Assembly (NCBI RefSeq): GCF_009821115.1
Contig: NZ_VYTY01000005.1
Span: forward strand, 186,001-250,000
Length of the DNA: 64,000 bases
Direction: 5' to 3'
Source: Nitrincola alkalisediminis
GTDB lineage: Bacteria > Pseudomonadota > Gammaproteobacteria > Pseudomonadales > Balneatricaceae
The notes under the pieces are model-generated. The model made no database searches, was not told where the DNA came from, and saw only the letters and a program-made list of their open reading frames with translations. Position 1 is the stretch's first letter; each line of letters starts with the position of its first letter. This document shows, piece after piece, positions 34,452-41,269 of this stretch. A program made the translations under genes and the position numbers.

Positions 34452-35543
34452 ATGCCAAAACTATTTCCTTGCGTCCGTATTTTACCCTTAGCCGCCGCAT
34501 TGTTTTTTTCAGCATCCGTATCCGCTCAGTCGATTGTATCAAGTATCAAGCCAATACATTTGATCGCAACTGCGGTTACCGATGGAATTGTTGAGCCCGT
34601 TCAGCTTCTGCCTTCAAATGCATCTCCTCATACGTATGCGTTGAAGCCATCCGATATGCAAGTGTTGACACAAGCGGACGTGTTTTTTTGGATAGGGCCT
34701 GACATGGAGCAGTTTTTAACACGTCCTCTAGAAAGAACGTCCGCTCAGGTTGTCGCACTTTATCATTCAGATGACCACGACCACGATCATGATCATGATC
34801 ATGCCAAGCACGAAGCGCATCACGGCCACGACCACGATCATGCCAAGCACGAAGCGCATCACGGCCACGACCACGATCATGCCAAGCACGAAGAACATCA
34901 CGGCCACGACCACGATCATGCCAAGCACGAAGCGCATCACGGCCACGACCATGATCATGCTAAGCACGAAGAGCATCACGGCCACGACCATGATCATGCC
35001 AAGCATGAAGAACATCATGACCATGATCACGATGCACATATTTGGTTAGATCCAGTGAACGCAATCAAAATAGCACAAACGATGGTCAATGCTCTCGTGC
35101 CGATCATGCCTGATCACGAAGCGGCTTTAAAGGCGAACCTAGAACGCTTTTCTGCAGATGTTCGCCAGTTAGATGCCGAATTAAGTGCGACACTAACCCC
35201 TGTTAAAGATAAAGGGTTTTATGTTTTTCATGATGCCTATGGGCATTTTGTACATCACTATCAGTTAAATCAATTGGGCTATTTCACGGTTGATCCAGCG
35301 CGTCAGCCCGGAGCTCGTCATTTAACGGCCATTCGCAATCAACTTCAGGAAGGAGAAGTGGCTTGTGTGTTTAGTGAGCCTCAGTTTACCAGCGCAGTGG
35401 TAACCTCAATCACTCGTGGTCTTGATGTGGGTCATGCGGTTCTGGACCCTTTAGCAAGGGACATCACACCCTCAGCAACGGCGTATGTTGAGTATTTAAG
35501 AGGCCTCGCTGGGGCGTTTCATGAGTGTTTAGCACGCGGATAG
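34452..35543 (+). CDS. znuA: Zinc ABC transporter substrate-binding protein ZnuA
   Basis: ZnuA is the periplasmic zinc-binding protein of ZnuABC. It has a signal peptide (residues 1-26, ending SVSAQ). Zinc ligand regions include SNASPHTYALKPSD, DAHIWLDPVNA and YVFHDAYGHF. The flexible charged loop is greatly enlarged by six copies of a 13-residue His-rich repeat (HAKHE[A/E]HHGHDHD), giving about 363 residues, longer than the usual roughly 310. The start is ATG 34452; a TTG at 34434 would not add a sensible signal peptide. Expression should be repressed by Zur. Confidence 0.96.
   Translation: MPKLFPCVRILPLAAALFFSASVSAQSIVSSIKPIHLIATAVTDGIVEPVQLLPSNASPHTYALKPSDMQVLTQADVFFWIGPDMEQFLTRPLERTSAQVVALYHSDDHDHDHDHDHAKHEAHHGHDHDHAKHEAHHGHDHDHAKHEEHHGHDHDHAKHEAHHGHDHDHAKHEEHHGHDHDHAKHEEHHDHDHDAHIWLDPVNAIKIAQTMVNALVPIMPDHEAALKANLERFSADVRQLDAELSATLTPVKDKGFYVFHDAYGHFVHHYQLNQLGYFTVDPARQPGARHLTAIRNQLQEGEVACVFSEPQFTSAVVTSITRGLDVGHAVLDPLARDITPSATAYVEYLRGLAGAFHECLARG
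34800..35033 (+). repeat. Six 39-bp tandem repeats encoding the ZnuA His-rich loop
   Basis: A 39-bp unit beginning CATGCCAAGCACGAAG repeats six times in frame (6 x 39 = 234 bp). The inner copies are nearly identical; the last is the most diverged. Each encodes HAKHE[A/E]HHGHDHD, with His and Asp/Glu alternating. The unit is a multiple of three, so copy-number change would keep the reading frame. Such repeats are prone to slippage. Confidence 0.95.
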
Positions 35544-35578
35544 CCGGACTCTGTGTATAAATATTCTCCAGTCGGGTC

Positions 35579-35607
35579 TTCCCAAGACGGGGTCGGGCGG
35601 ATATAAT
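35579..35607 (+). promoter_or_regulatory. Probable promoter of the tRNA-Leu pair
   Basis: A perfect TATAAT (35602-35607) is preceded at 17 bp by TTCCCA (35579-35584), a weak -35. It is followed by a GC-rich stretch (CGCCCC) before the tRNA, as in stringently controlled stable RNA promoters. Confidence 0.55.
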
Positions 35608-35623
35608 TCGCCCCACTTTTGAC

Positions 35624-35710
35624 GCAGATGTGGTGGAATTGGTAGACACGCTAGCTTCAGGTGCTAGTGCCTTCATCGGCGTGGGAGTTCGAGTCTCCCC
35701 ATCTGCACCA
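35624..35710 (+). tRNA. tRNA-Leu (anticodon CAG), copy 1
   Basis: 87 nt including encoded CCA. Acceptor arms GCAGATG and CATCTGC pair fully; the anticodon loop reads CTTCAGGT, giving CAG. It has a class II long variable arm and the T-loop GTTCGAGTC. It decodes CUG. Copy 2 follows 41 bp later. Confidence 0.97.
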
Positions 35711-35751
35711 TCTACAATGGGTGCAAACACGGGTCAAAAGTCAAAATACTT

Positions 35752-35838
35752 GCAGATGTGGTGGAATTGGTAGACACGCTAGCTTCAGGTGCTAGTGCCT
35801 TCACCGGCGTGGGAGTTCGAGTCTCCCCATCTGCACCA
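35752..35838 (+). tRNA. tRNA-Leu (anticodon CAG), copy 2
   Basis: 87 nt with encoded CCA. It is identical to copy 1 except for one base in the variable-arm loop (TTCACC in place of TTCATC). Probably co-transcribed with copy 1 and processed from one precursor. No clear terminator follows before the convergent trmL gene. Confidence 0.97.
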
Positions 35839-35879
35839 TTTTGAAGACATAACCCTTTCCTTGTTTTTCGAATATCTTC

Positions 35880-36341
35880 CTATCTTCCGCCAACAAATCC
35901 AAGTTGTCTCCAAGCTTCGAATACCACAATCGCGACGCAATTGGATAAATTCATACTACGGCTGCCCGCTAACATTGGTAAACGCAGAAGGTTTTCGGGC
36001 GTAAATTGATTTAAAATCTCCGCCGGTAGTCCTCGCGTCTCTGGGCCGAAAATAAAAAAATCGTCAGATTCAAATTGTGTCTCGGTGTAATTGTGTGTGC
36101 CCTTTGTGGATAAAGCAAAGAGGCGTTTAGGCTGAGCAACGTTCATGAAATGCTCGTAATTATCCCACAGTTGTATCTTTGCAAATTCATGATAGTCCAG
36201 ACCCGCTCGGCGTAAGGATTTTTCGTCCATCGAGAAGCCAAGTGGTTGAATTAAGTGGAGTTGGCAGCCAGTGTTGGCACACAAACGAATAATATTACCC
36301 GTATTGGGTGGAATTTCAGGTTCAAAGAGAACGATGTTCAT
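35880..36341 (-). CDS. trmL: tRNA (cytidine/uridine-34-2'-O)-methyltransferase TrmL
   Basis: TrmL (YibK) is a SPOUT methyltransferase that 2'-O-methylates the wobble base of the tRNA-Leu isoacceptors with anticodons CAA and UAA. It has 153 residues, with the knotted C-terminal motifs [12 protein letters not shown] and [28 protein letters not shown], and an N-terminal [21 protein letters not shown]. The start is ATG 36341; the preceding ATG (36344) is also possible. It converges on two tRNA-Leu(CAG) genes, which are not its known substrates, so the proximity is probably chance. Confidence 0.95.
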   Translation of the reverse strand: MNIVLFEPEIPPNTGNIIRLCANTGCQLHLIQPLGFSMDEKSLRRAGLDYHEFAKIQLWDNYEHFMNVAQPKRLFALSTKGTHNYTETQFESDDFFIFGPETRGLPAEILNQFTPENLLRLPMLAGSRSMNLSNCVAIVVFEAWRQLGFVGGR

Positions 36342-36347
36342 CATGCA

Positions 36348-39086
36348 TTATGCGCTCTTGATTAATTGATCGGCGCTGACAGGTTTGCCAAATAAATAAC
36401 CTTGGTAGGCTAGACAACCGTAACTGGCGAGCAGTGACCGTTGATCGTCGGTTTCGACCCCCTCAGCAATGACCGATAGACTCATGCTATTCGCTAAGGA
36501 TACCACGGTTCTGGCAATATCTGAGTCTTGTAGGTTCGTTAACATGTCCTTGACGAAGGACTTATCGATTTTGAGTTGATCAATCGGTAGGCGTTTTAAA
36601 TACATGAGGGATGAATAGCCAGTGCCAAAATCATCCAGTGAAAAGCTAATGCCAAGAGCTTGCAGCTGAACCATTTTATCCACCGTGTCTTCAATATCGA
36701 CCAAGAGCATACTCTCGGTGATTTCAAGCTTCATACGCGTTGGGTTAATCTGATATTGTTCAACAATAGCAATGACTTGGCTGACAAACTCGGGTTGGTG
36801 GAGTTGCTTGGCACTGATATTGATAGCAAGGGTGAGGTGTTGAGTGGCGGGATTGAGTTGCCATTCCGCGAGTTGTTGACAAGCCGTATGCAGTACCCAC
36901 TCTCCCAAGGGAAGAATAAGGCCTGTTTTCTCTGCCACAGGAATAAAGTCTACTGGGGATACGTTGCCGCGTTCTGGATGATGCCAGCGTAATAGGGCCT
37001 CGGCGCCGAGCATTTTTCCCAGATGATTAACTTGAATTTGATACGCGAGGGTAAATTCACCGCGTTGAATCCCCTGTCTAATGTCGTTGGCCAAACTGGC
37101 GTGCTCGTGGACACGTGCTTGCATATCGGGATTAAAGAAACGATGGGTGTTACGCCCTGCCGCTTTTGCCTGATACATGGCTAAATCGGCCTGTGCGAAG
37201 ACATCATCAATCCCAGCATTTTCTTGATCAAACAAGGTGATACCAATGCTAAGCGTATTAAAGTGTTCAATGCCATCAAACCAGAAAGGCTGGGACAACT
37301 TACTGAGTATTTTCTGACTAACGAGGTCAGCCATATTGGAAGCCGAATCTCTGCAACTGCCCAACTCTTCCAGTAGAATAATAAACTCATCGCCGCCAAT
37401 GCGGGAAACGGTGTCGGTTTTGCGTACGCAGTTAATTAAACGCTCAGACACCATTTTTAATAATTGATCTCCGGCATGATGTCCACGAGTGTCATTTAAG
37501 GTCTTGAAATCATCTAAATCAATATAGAGTAAGGCACCAATACAGTGTTTTCGTTGGCTGTTAAGCAGTGCCTGTTTCACTCGATCCATTAATAGCTGAC
37601 GATTGGGCAAGTGGGTAAGCTGGTCGTAGAATGCCAGCTGTTTAATTCTATTTTCAGATTCCTTACGTTGAGTGATATCACTGAGGGTGATCACAAAATT
37701 TAAAACGCTTTGATCAGACTTGTTTTCAACCGCAGAGACGTTAATCCAGAGTAAATACTCTTCACCCTCTTTGCGAGTGCTCCAGATTTCGCCTTGCCAA
37801 GCTTTACCTTCGTTCATGGCTTCGATAAGTTGATCATAAACCGAGCTATAAACATGATAAGGGTAAATCACTTCGATCGATTGACCAATCACATCAGTCG
37901 CTTCAAACCCGGTGATCTGTGTAAAGGCCTGATTGACTCTCAGAATTGTTTTGTGTCGATCAGTGACGATCATCCCTTCTGAGGATTCAAAAACGGTTGC
38001 GGCGATGTGAAGGTCGGCAAACATATTGCGAATGGCAGAGCCGATCTTATTGTACTCGTAGATACCCGTGGACTTGAAGGTCAGTCCGTGACCTCCTCTT
38101 TGGATACGTTCTATGTAGGCAATAAGGTAGTTGATCGCACGCTGATTATTGGTTTGAAAGAGCCAGCCAGTCATGGTTAACAAGAAAATAAAGCCACCCG
38201 ACAGCAGCATGAAGGACTCCCAGTACTCACGATCCGCGACTTGGAAGTGGCTTTTATCGACGGCTATATCAAGCCAAATGTCAGTGTCTACATTTTTTAA
38301 GTGAAGTTGGTCGTGAAAAAGATAGCAAGTATTATCAGTCCCTGTTTGATGATTTTCTTTGCGTGTTTCAATGATTGAAAATCGATTGGCTTTATCCACA
38401 GGGTTGCTCAGTAGATTGCGTTGCTGAGTACTTAAACTCAGAGACTTTGTCTGAGTTTGTTCGAGCAGGTATAACATAAGAGGATGACTGGCATGCAAGG
38501 CCAACCCTACATACATATAACCTTTTAAATCGATGGTCAATGGATCAAAAATAGGTGCCGCTTTGATGAGGACCGAAAATTCATCGTTTGGAATTAAGTG
38601 CCATTGGTGGGTATAGTGAATCGGCGATTTGAGTTGGTCGATGAAGGTTTCAAGGCGATACTTTGGATGGTTGGCGTTGAGTAAGACCTCTTGCTCAGTG
38701 CTGACCAGAAAAAAAATATCCAAGACACTACCTGTTTCTGAATCTTGGAATAGATGAGCCATATTGTCGATCATGGATTCGAAGGAGTGTGCATCCGCAC
38801 TTTCAGACAGAATCGCTAAATTGGATGTTGTCCCCTTCAGGTAAGCATTCAATAAATCTAAGCGGTTGTTTAACGCGCTAGCGATTGAGCGATGTTTCTG
38901 CTCAAGACTTTTCTGAACCTCTTGTTCCAGTTGCTTTTCTGCCGTACGAAATGAGAACGCCGCAGAAAGACCAAACGCAAAAATACTGATCAGACCAAAA
39001 ATTAACACTAAACGGGTTGAGTATCTGAGGTCATGATTTGTTGAGGGGTGATCTGCGTGTTTGATCGGTGTGCCACGTTGGCTCAT
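36348..39086 (-). CDS. Membrane PAS-GGDEF-EAL c-di-GMP signalling protein
   Basis: A 912-residue protein. It has TM1 (about 25-45), a roughly 250-residue periplasmic sensor region, TM2 (about 290-312) and a PAS domain (MIVTDRHKTILRVNQAFTQITGF). The GGDEF domain has an intact SRIGGDEF and the inhibitory site RKTD five residues before it. The EAL domain has GAEALLRWHHP and DDFGTGYSSLMYLKRLP. Both cyclase and phosphodiesterase signatures look intact, so the net activity cannot be told. The start is ATG 39086, with AAGAGG 6 bases upstream. The 262 bp upstream hold no gene. Confidence 0.94.
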   Translation of the reverse strand: MSQRGTPIKHADHPSTNHDLRYSTRLVLIFGLISIFAFGLSAAFSFRTAEKQLEQEVQKSLEQKHRSIASALNNRLDLLNAYLKGTTSNLAILSESADAHSFESMIDNMAHLFQDSETGSVLDIFFLVSTEQEVLLNANHPKYRLETFIDQLKSPIHYTHQWHLIPNDEFSVLIKAAPIFDPLTIDLKGYMYVGLALHASHPLMLYLLEQTQTKSLSLSTQQRNLLSNPVDKANRFSIIETRKENHQTGTDNTCYLFHDQLHLKNVDTDIWLDIAVDKSHFQVADREYWESFMLLSGGFIFLLTMTGWLFQTNNQRAINYLIAYIERIQRGGHGLTFKSTGIYEYNKIGSAIRNMFADLHIAATVFESSEGMIVTDRHKTILRVNQAFTQITGFEATDVIGQSIEVIYPYHVYSSVYDQLIEAMNEGKAWQGEIWSTRKEGEEYLLWINVSAVENKSDQSVLNFVITLSDITQRKESENRIKQLAFYDQLTHLPNRQLLMDRVKQALLNSQRKHCIGALLYIDLDDFKTLNDTRGHHAGDQLLKMVSERLINCVRKTDTVSRIGGDEFIILLEELGSCRDSASNMADLVSQKILSKLSQPFWFDGIEHFNTLSIGITLFDQENAGIDDVFAQADLAMYQAKAAGRNTHRFFNPDMQARVHEHASLANDIRQGIQRGEFTLAYQIQVNHLGKMLGAEALLRWHHPERGNVSPVDFIPVAEKTGLILPLGEWVLHTACQQLAEWQLNPATQHLTLAINISAKQLHQPEFVSQVIAIVEQYQINPTRMKLEITESMLLVDIEDTVDKMVQLQALGISFSLDDFGTGYSSLMYLKRLPIDQLKIDKSFVKDMLTNLQDSDIARTVVSLANSMSLSVIAEGVETDDQRSLLASYGCLAYQGYLFGKPVSADQLIKSA

Positions 39087-39294
39087 AAAGAGAGCCTCTT
39101 GTTTGAAACAAGCCGGAGAGAAGAAAGAACTGAACAACGAGTTAGATGGAGTAAGTTCAAAACGTTGGTTTACCAATTGTGATGAATGAATCAGTACTCC
39201 TTTACCCTGCTTTTTTAAGGATATTAACCCATTTTGGCAGAATTAACAGCCCTTCCTACGTCGTTAGTTTGTTTTATACGTAAGTCGTAGTGCT

Positions 39295-39327
39295 AGCGTT
39301 CAAACACCTTTCAGTAGATTGAACGCT
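39295..39327 (-). terminator. Hairpin downstream of the fructokinase gene (no U-tract)
   Basis: AGCGTTCAA (39295-39303) and TTGAACGCT (39319-39327) pair perfectly over 9 bp around a 15-base loop, 22 bp past the fructokinase stop. No T-run follows on the minus strand. It may be a transcript-end structure; intrinsic termination is doubtful. Confidence 0.35.
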
Positions 39328-39348
39328 GTCTTGAAGTTTAGATAGGAT

Positions 39349-40323
39349 TTATGACAATAACGCGTCAAGATTGGACAGAGTTGGCAGGCTGTTAATGGCC
39401 CCTTTTTGGGTAACCGTGAATGCTCCGCACGCATTCGCAAAGTTCAGCATGGGACTGAATGCAGTGGGTGTTTTAGTCAGCTTTAAAAACTCGCGGCGGT
39501 CTATGTTCGCTTTGGCGAGTGAATATAAAAAACCGCCCATAAAAGCATCGCCAGCGGCGGTACTGTCGACCATGCTCACTTTAGGCGGAGCAAGTTCTCC
39601 CTGAGCCGTAGCTGAGTAGAATTTAAGGGGGTGCCCGCCATCGGTGATGAGTACTAAGCTTGGACCTGATGCTAACAGCTCGTTGATAAACAGAGTTTCA
39701 CTTTGCTGCCCACGCAGAAAATGTAATTCCTCCGCACAGAGCTTGATAACATCTGTGTTGGCTAAGCACTGCATGACGGCGCTACGGGTATCTTCACCTT
39801 CAGGCCACAGGTTATGGCGCAGATTGACATCAAAGCTGACGAGGTAGCCCGCTTGCTGCGCTTTTTGTATGCCAGCATACGTGGCTTGGCGAATATTGGC
39901 ATGGGTCAAGGTGTTAGAGCAAAAATGGAAAATACCCGCATCTGTAAACCATGCGTCGGCAAAATCGGTTGCTTGAAAAAACAAGTCAGCAGAGGGGGAG
40001 CGATAGAACTCAAAACTTCGCTCGCCCTGAGCATCTAAAGATACAAACGCGAGTGCGGTCTTTGCCTCATGTGTTTGCAACATGTAATCGGTGTGAACGC
40101 CACAATCCGCTAGCGTTTTGACTAAAAAGTCACCGAACATATCGTGACCCACCTTCCCAGCAAAATAACTCTCACCACCGAGTTTGGCCACGGCGGCGGC
40201 AACGTTTGCGGGTGCTCCACCTGGAAATTTAATAAAGGCTTCATGGCCCGCGAAGTTTCCGGAATCGGTGTTGGTCGAGAGCATATCGATTAAAGCCTCT
40301 CCAAACGCTATCACTTTTAACAT
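39349..40323 (-). CDS. PfkB-family sugar kinase, probable fructokinase
   Basis: A ribokinase/PfkB-fold kinase of 324 residues that phosphorylates a sugar, probably fructose to fructose 6-phosphate. It has signature 1 (FPGGAPANVAAAVAKLGG) near residues 33-50 and the anion-hole/catalytic motif DSTAAGDAFMGGFLY with Asp. Linkage to a fructose-type ABC transporter, and a promoter built like that of frcB, support fructose, but ribose or another sugar is not excluded. AGGAGC precedes the ATG at 40323. Divergent from the response regulator gene. Confidence 0.9.
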   Translation of the reverse strand: MLKVIAFGEALIDMLSTNTDSGNFAGHEAFIKFPGGAPANVAAAVAKLGGESYFAGKVGHDMFGDFLVKTLADCGVHTDYMLQTHEAKTALAFVSLDAQGERSFEFYRSPSADLFFQATDFADAWFTDAGIFHFCSNTLTHANIRQATYAGIQKAQQAGYLVSFDVNLRHNLWPEGEDTRSAVMQCLANTDVIKLCAEELHFLRGQQSETLFINELLASGPSLVLITDGGHPLKFYSATAQGELAPPKVSMVDSTAAGDAFMGGFLYSLAKANIDRREFLKLTKTPTAFSPMLNFANACGAFTVTQKGAINSLPTLSNLDALLS

Positions 40324-40416
40324 TAAGTGCTCCTCTGCGTATGATCATTCATTATTATTAGGACGCTCTGTTGGCAGCGTGTTGCACAGATTGGGATCTG
40401 GGACAAATAATCGGCT

Positions 40417-40481
40417 ATTAAAACAGGTTCAAATAAATAGAAAATGAATCTAACCACAGATGTTTGTAACAATTGAAATAC
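40417..40481 (-). promoter_or_regulatory. Activator-type promoter of the fructokinase gene, matched to the frcB promoter
   Basis: Read on the minus strand, the order is a box GTATTTCAATTGTTACAAA (40481-40463), 16 variable bases, CATTTTC (poor -35 ATTTTC, 40445-40440), exactly 17 bp, and the -10 TTTAAT (40422-40417). The frcB promoter at 47973-48037 has the same blocks at identical spacing. The element also lies upstream of the divergent response regulator gene (40532), so it may serve both directions. The rest of the 208-bp gap holds no gene. Confidence 0.6.
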
Positions 40482-40531
40482 TTTTTTGCCTTGAATGTGC
40501 TATTACAGAAATAAAAATAAGAGGACACACC

Positions 40532-41269
40532 ATGAGTGATCCATTACGACAGCGAGTCTTAGTCGTAGATGACGAAGCCCCAATGCGTGAATTGTTGCAG
40601 TCCCTGCTCGAAGAGAATGGCTACAGCGTGCTGCAAGCGGCCAATGGCCCTGAAATGCGACAAGCTTTAGTGGACAACCCCTGCTCTCTTATCATTCTTG
40701 ATCTGCGTTTGCGCGGTGAAGACGGTATTCAATTGGCTAAAGAGGTTCGATCCAAATCGAGTATTCCCATCATGATGCTAACAGGCAAGGGCGATGAAAC
40801 AGATCGTATTCTGGGTCTAGAGTTAGCCGCAGATGATTTTTTGATGAAGCCCTTTAATAATCGTGAACTCATCGCTCGAGTGCGCGCGATGCTGCGTCGC
40901 ACGCTCGAGCTGAGTGCACCCATTGCGCGTCGAGACGATTTACACAGCCATGAGCGTGTATGTTTTGAGCATTGGGTGTTGGATCTGACCAGCCGACAGC
41001 TCTATCGACCTGACGGTCAGCAAGAGCTCCTGACACAAGGGGAATACGCGCTATTGGAGGTCTTTGTACGCGCACCGCAGCGAGCGTTTAGTCGCGACCA
41101 ACTGTTGGAGGCGACACGCGGTTTTAACAGTGATGTGTTTGATCGAACAATCGATGTACTCATCCTGCGTCTACGACGAAAAATCGAGCCCAATCCAAGA
41201 CAGCCGTCTTACATTAAGACAGAGCGAGGTGTCGGCTATATGTTTTGCGCCAGTGTGACACAATGCTAA
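40532..41269 (+). CDS. OmpR/PhoB-family response regulator (TorR-like)
   Basis: A 245-residue transcription factor. The receiver domain (about 6-120) has DDEAPMRE, phosphoacceptor Asp57 in LIILDLRL and the MKPFNNRE lysine. The winged-helix domain (about 145-240) has LTQGEYALLEVFVRAPQRAFSRDQLLEATRG and RTIDVLILRLRRKIE. The start is ATG 40532 with AAGAGGA upstream. Its stop overlaps the kinase start, so the pair is coupled. It is the best candidate to bind the shared boxes at the fructokinase and frcB promoters; this is inference from position and family. Confidence 0.93.
   Translation: MSDPLRQRVLVVDDEAPMRELLQSLLEENGYSVLQAANGPEMRQALVDNPCSLIILDLRLRGEDGIQLAKEVRSKSSIPIMMLTGKGDETDRILGLELAADDFLMKPFNNRELIARVRAMLRRTLELSAPIARRDDLHSHERVCFEHWVLDLTSRQLYRPDGQQELLTQGEYALLEVFVRAPQRAFSRDQLLEATRGFNSDVFDRTIDVLILRLRRKIEPNPRQPSYIKTERGVGYMFCASVTQC

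Noticed and set aside
34750-35049. Open frames on both strands within the znuA repeat (poly-Met/Thr/Ile and poly-Val/Met products)
   Set aside because: They arise only because a 39-bp repeat lacks stops in several frames; low-complexity shadows of znuA.
35464-35730. An open frame on the minus strand across the tRNA-Leu region (88 codons)
   Set aside because: It is the antisense reading of a tRNA gene and its flanks, a well-known source of spurious predicted proteins.
35624-36341. A functional link between tRNA-Leu(CAG) genes and adjacent trmL
   Set aside because: TrmL is known to act on tRNA-Leu with CAA and UAA anticodons, not CAG; proximity is most simply chance.
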